Assembly (NCBI GenBank): GCA_963741565.1
Contig: CAVUIK010000017.1
Location: forward strand, 1 to 64,000
DNA from: Ga0077555 sp963741565
GTDB taxonomy: Bacteria; Pseudomonadota; Alphaproteobacteria; Rhizobiales; Hyphomicrobiaceae
Reading direction: 5' to 3'
Length of the DNA stretch: 64,000 nt
The notes below the pieces were generated by a model. The model searched no databases and had not been told where the DNA came from. It saw only the letters and a list, made by a program, of their open reading frames with translations. The position numbers and the translations under genes are program-made. This document shows, one piece after another, positions 62,832 to 64,000 of the stretch; position 1 is the stretch's first letter; each line of letters opens with the position of its first letter.

Positions 62832-62993
62832 CCATTGCCCGCGTCTTGGCGGAGCCAAGCTCCGCTTAACGCATCCGGGCGTCTTCACTTGGCCCTTCAG
62901 ATGCCCACTGCGCATCCGGGCCGTCGCCGCTTATAGCCTCACATTCGAACGCGTGCCAGAGGGTGCTGGTAAATCCAGACCGGTAGGCGCGAG

Positions 62994-64000
62994 CTATTTC
63001 AGGCGGACGTCGACGCGGTCGGAGCGGCCCTTGGCGTCGATGACCGAGATGCGCGCAAAACCCAATCCTTCGGGCTGCCAGACGACCTCGCGACGGTCAG
63101 GATGGCCCGCGATCGGCTGGCCGTCGACGAGCCAGGTCAACGGCAGCGCACCGCCGTCGGCCTTGAGGACGATCTCGGCCGGCGCCTGACTGTCGGTTTC
63201 CAGATCGGAGCGGTCGGGGGGGAACGCAATCAGCACCGGCGGCTCGGACGTCTCGTCGTCACTGGCGGCGCTGGCCTCCTTGAAGCGGCGCAGCGGCAGC
63301 GGCAGTGCGCCATTATTGGCTCGCAGGACACCGGCGGGCGCGGCCGCGAACGGGACCGGGCGTTCGGCGAGCCGCGCGAACGCGTCGAACAGGACGGGCG
63401 CTGCGGCGCCGCGACCGGTCAGCCCCGGCGTGGCGGTGGCGTCGGCGCGGCCAACCCAGACCGCGATCGTATGGCGCCCATCGAAGCCCACGGCCCAGGC
63501 GTCGCGATAGCCGTAGGACGTGCCGGTCTTGTAGGCGATGGCGCCGCCCTTGGCGTTGGCGGGGGGTGGCGCGTCCTTCAGGATGTCGGTGACGTACCAG
63601 GCGGCGACGGGCGAGAGCACGCGCGGCTGGCGTGCTGGACGGAGGGCGGCTTGGTCACCACGCCGGTGCATCAGCGGGATGGCTTCGCCGCCACGAGCGA
63701 GCGCCGCATAGAGCGCGGTGAGATCGGAGAGCGTCAGTCCGACGCCGCCGAGAGCCAGCCCCAACGTCGGCTCGGTGCGCGGCGGCAGCTGCGGCACCAG
63801 CCCGATGCGGCGCAACCGGCCAGCCAGACGCGCAGGACCGACCTCGGCCAGCACCTTGACCGCGGGAATGTTGAGCGAATGCGCCAACGCCTCGCGGATC
63901 GAGACAGTGCCGCGGAAGTCCTCGTCGAAATTCTTCGGCGCATAGTGGCCGAACCGCGCCGGGCGATCCTCGATCAGGGTTTCGGGGTGGGCGAGACCGC
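62994..64000 (-). CDS. pbpC: Penicillin-binding protein 1C, 3' part (gene runs beyond the window)
   Basis: The last 335 residues of a class A penicillin-binding protein. The transpeptidase domain shows the SxN motif in LAHSLNIPAVKVL and the KTG motif in IAYKTGTSYGYRDAW. YAPKNFDEDFRGTVSIREAL precedes the SxN. The C-terminal extension (from about PPVLIAFPPDRSDLE) matches the BiPBP_C domain typical of PbpC. The glycosyltransferase domain and active-site SxxK are beyond position 64000. It polymerises or cross-links peptidoglycan at the outer face of the inner membrane. The tandem hairpins at 62702-62831 lie downstream. Confidence 0.93.
   Translation of the reverse strand, partial: GLAHPETLIEDRPARFGHYAPKNFDEDFRGTVSIREALAHSLNIPAVKVLAEVGPARLAGRLRRIGLVPQLPPRTEPTLGLALGGVGLTLSDLTALYAALARGGEAIPLMHRRGDQAALRPARQPRVLSPVAAWYVTDILKDAPPPANAKGGAIAYKTGTSYGYRDAWAVGFDGRHTIAVWVGRADATATPGLTGRGAAAPVLFDAFARLAERPVPFAAAPAGVLRANNGALPLPLRRFKEASAASDDETSEPPVLIAFPPDRSDLETDSQAPAEIVLKADGGALPLTWLVDGQPIAGHPDRREVVWQPEGLGFARISVIDAKGRSDRVDVRLK

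Noticed and set aside
62706..62936. Reading frame of 76 codons through the tandem repeat
   Set aside because: The 39-bp unit is a multiple of three, so any open frame repeats; the peptide is an artefact of the array.

Overview
The window is about 64 kb of GC-rich chromosomal DNA from an alphaproteobacterium, most likely of the order Hyphomicrobiales (Rhizobiales). The supports are the gene order cobalamin adenosyltransferase - rhomboid - etfB - etfA - 3-hydroxyacyl-CoA dehydrogenase, the hslU/aroE convergent pair, gatC-gatA, many acyl-CoA enzymes, and GTTC-N7-GTTC type LexA repeats. No phage, integrase, transposase, plasmid gene or CRISPR array was found. The taxonomic placement is an inference from gene content, not from a marker search.

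Layout. 1-2.6 kb: the remains of a molybdopterin oxidoreductase converging on a fumarase alpha-type gene, both with several frameshifts. 2.6-8.9 kb (minus): an acyl-CoA catabolic run of two acyl-CoA dehydrogenases, an NDP-forming acyl-CoA synthetase, a crotonase and a carboxymuconolactone decarboxylase-like protein, interrupted by two copies of a 140-bp palindromic element. 8.9-9.85 kb: a long spacer with two LexA-like boxes. 9.85-16 kb: L,D-transpeptidase, NIPSNAP protein, glycosyltransferase, coupled SDR/glutamine amidotransferase, M20 peptidase. 16.4-20.7 kb: adenosyltransferase, rhomboid protease, electron-transfer flavoprotein and 3-hydroxyacyl-CoA dehydrogenase. 20.8-27.6 kb: small membrane proteins, an SDR, TypA/BipA, a quinone-oxidoreductase-like enzyme and an AMP-forming acyl-CoA ligase. 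27.9-33.9 kb: J-domain protein, two proteins of unknown function, crotonases, an LLM flavoenzyme and a K+ channel. 34-39.2 kb: an iron/spermidine-type ABC importer with two paralogous Tat-type binding proteins. 39.4-44.6 kb: amidohydrolase, second LLM enzyme, Kef-type antiporter, two FHA proteins. 44.7-51.3 kb: hslU, aroE, TIM-barrel isomerase, repeat-built basic small protein, mutarotase, gatCA. 51.8-60 kb: a methyltransferase carrying a G14 tract, lipocalin-like protein, SDR, third LLM enzyme, PhyH dioxygenase, histidine phosphatase, crotonase, RraA-like protein. 60-64 kb: AraC/O6-alkylguanine methyltransferase fusion, an unknown protein, DUF2161 nuclease-like protein, tRNA-Thr(UGU) and the 3' part of pbpC.

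How it works together. The dominant theme is CoA-linked degradation feeding electrons to EtfAB: acyl-CoA ligases, acyl-CoA dehydrogenases, four crotonases and a hydroxyacyl-CoA dehydrogenase, accompanied by uptake (ABC importer) and accessory oxidative or hydrolytic enzymes (three LLM flavoenzymes, amidohydrolase, PhyH, RraA-like). Housekeeping genes (typA, hslU, aroE, gatCA, tRNA, pbpC) are interspersed.

Quality note. At least eight otherwise well-conserved genes are interrupted by one or a few single-base indels, some in short homopolymers; the first 2.6 kb is far worse. These may be sequencing errors, so the broken genes outside the first 2.6 kb are given as CDS with the shift positions stated.
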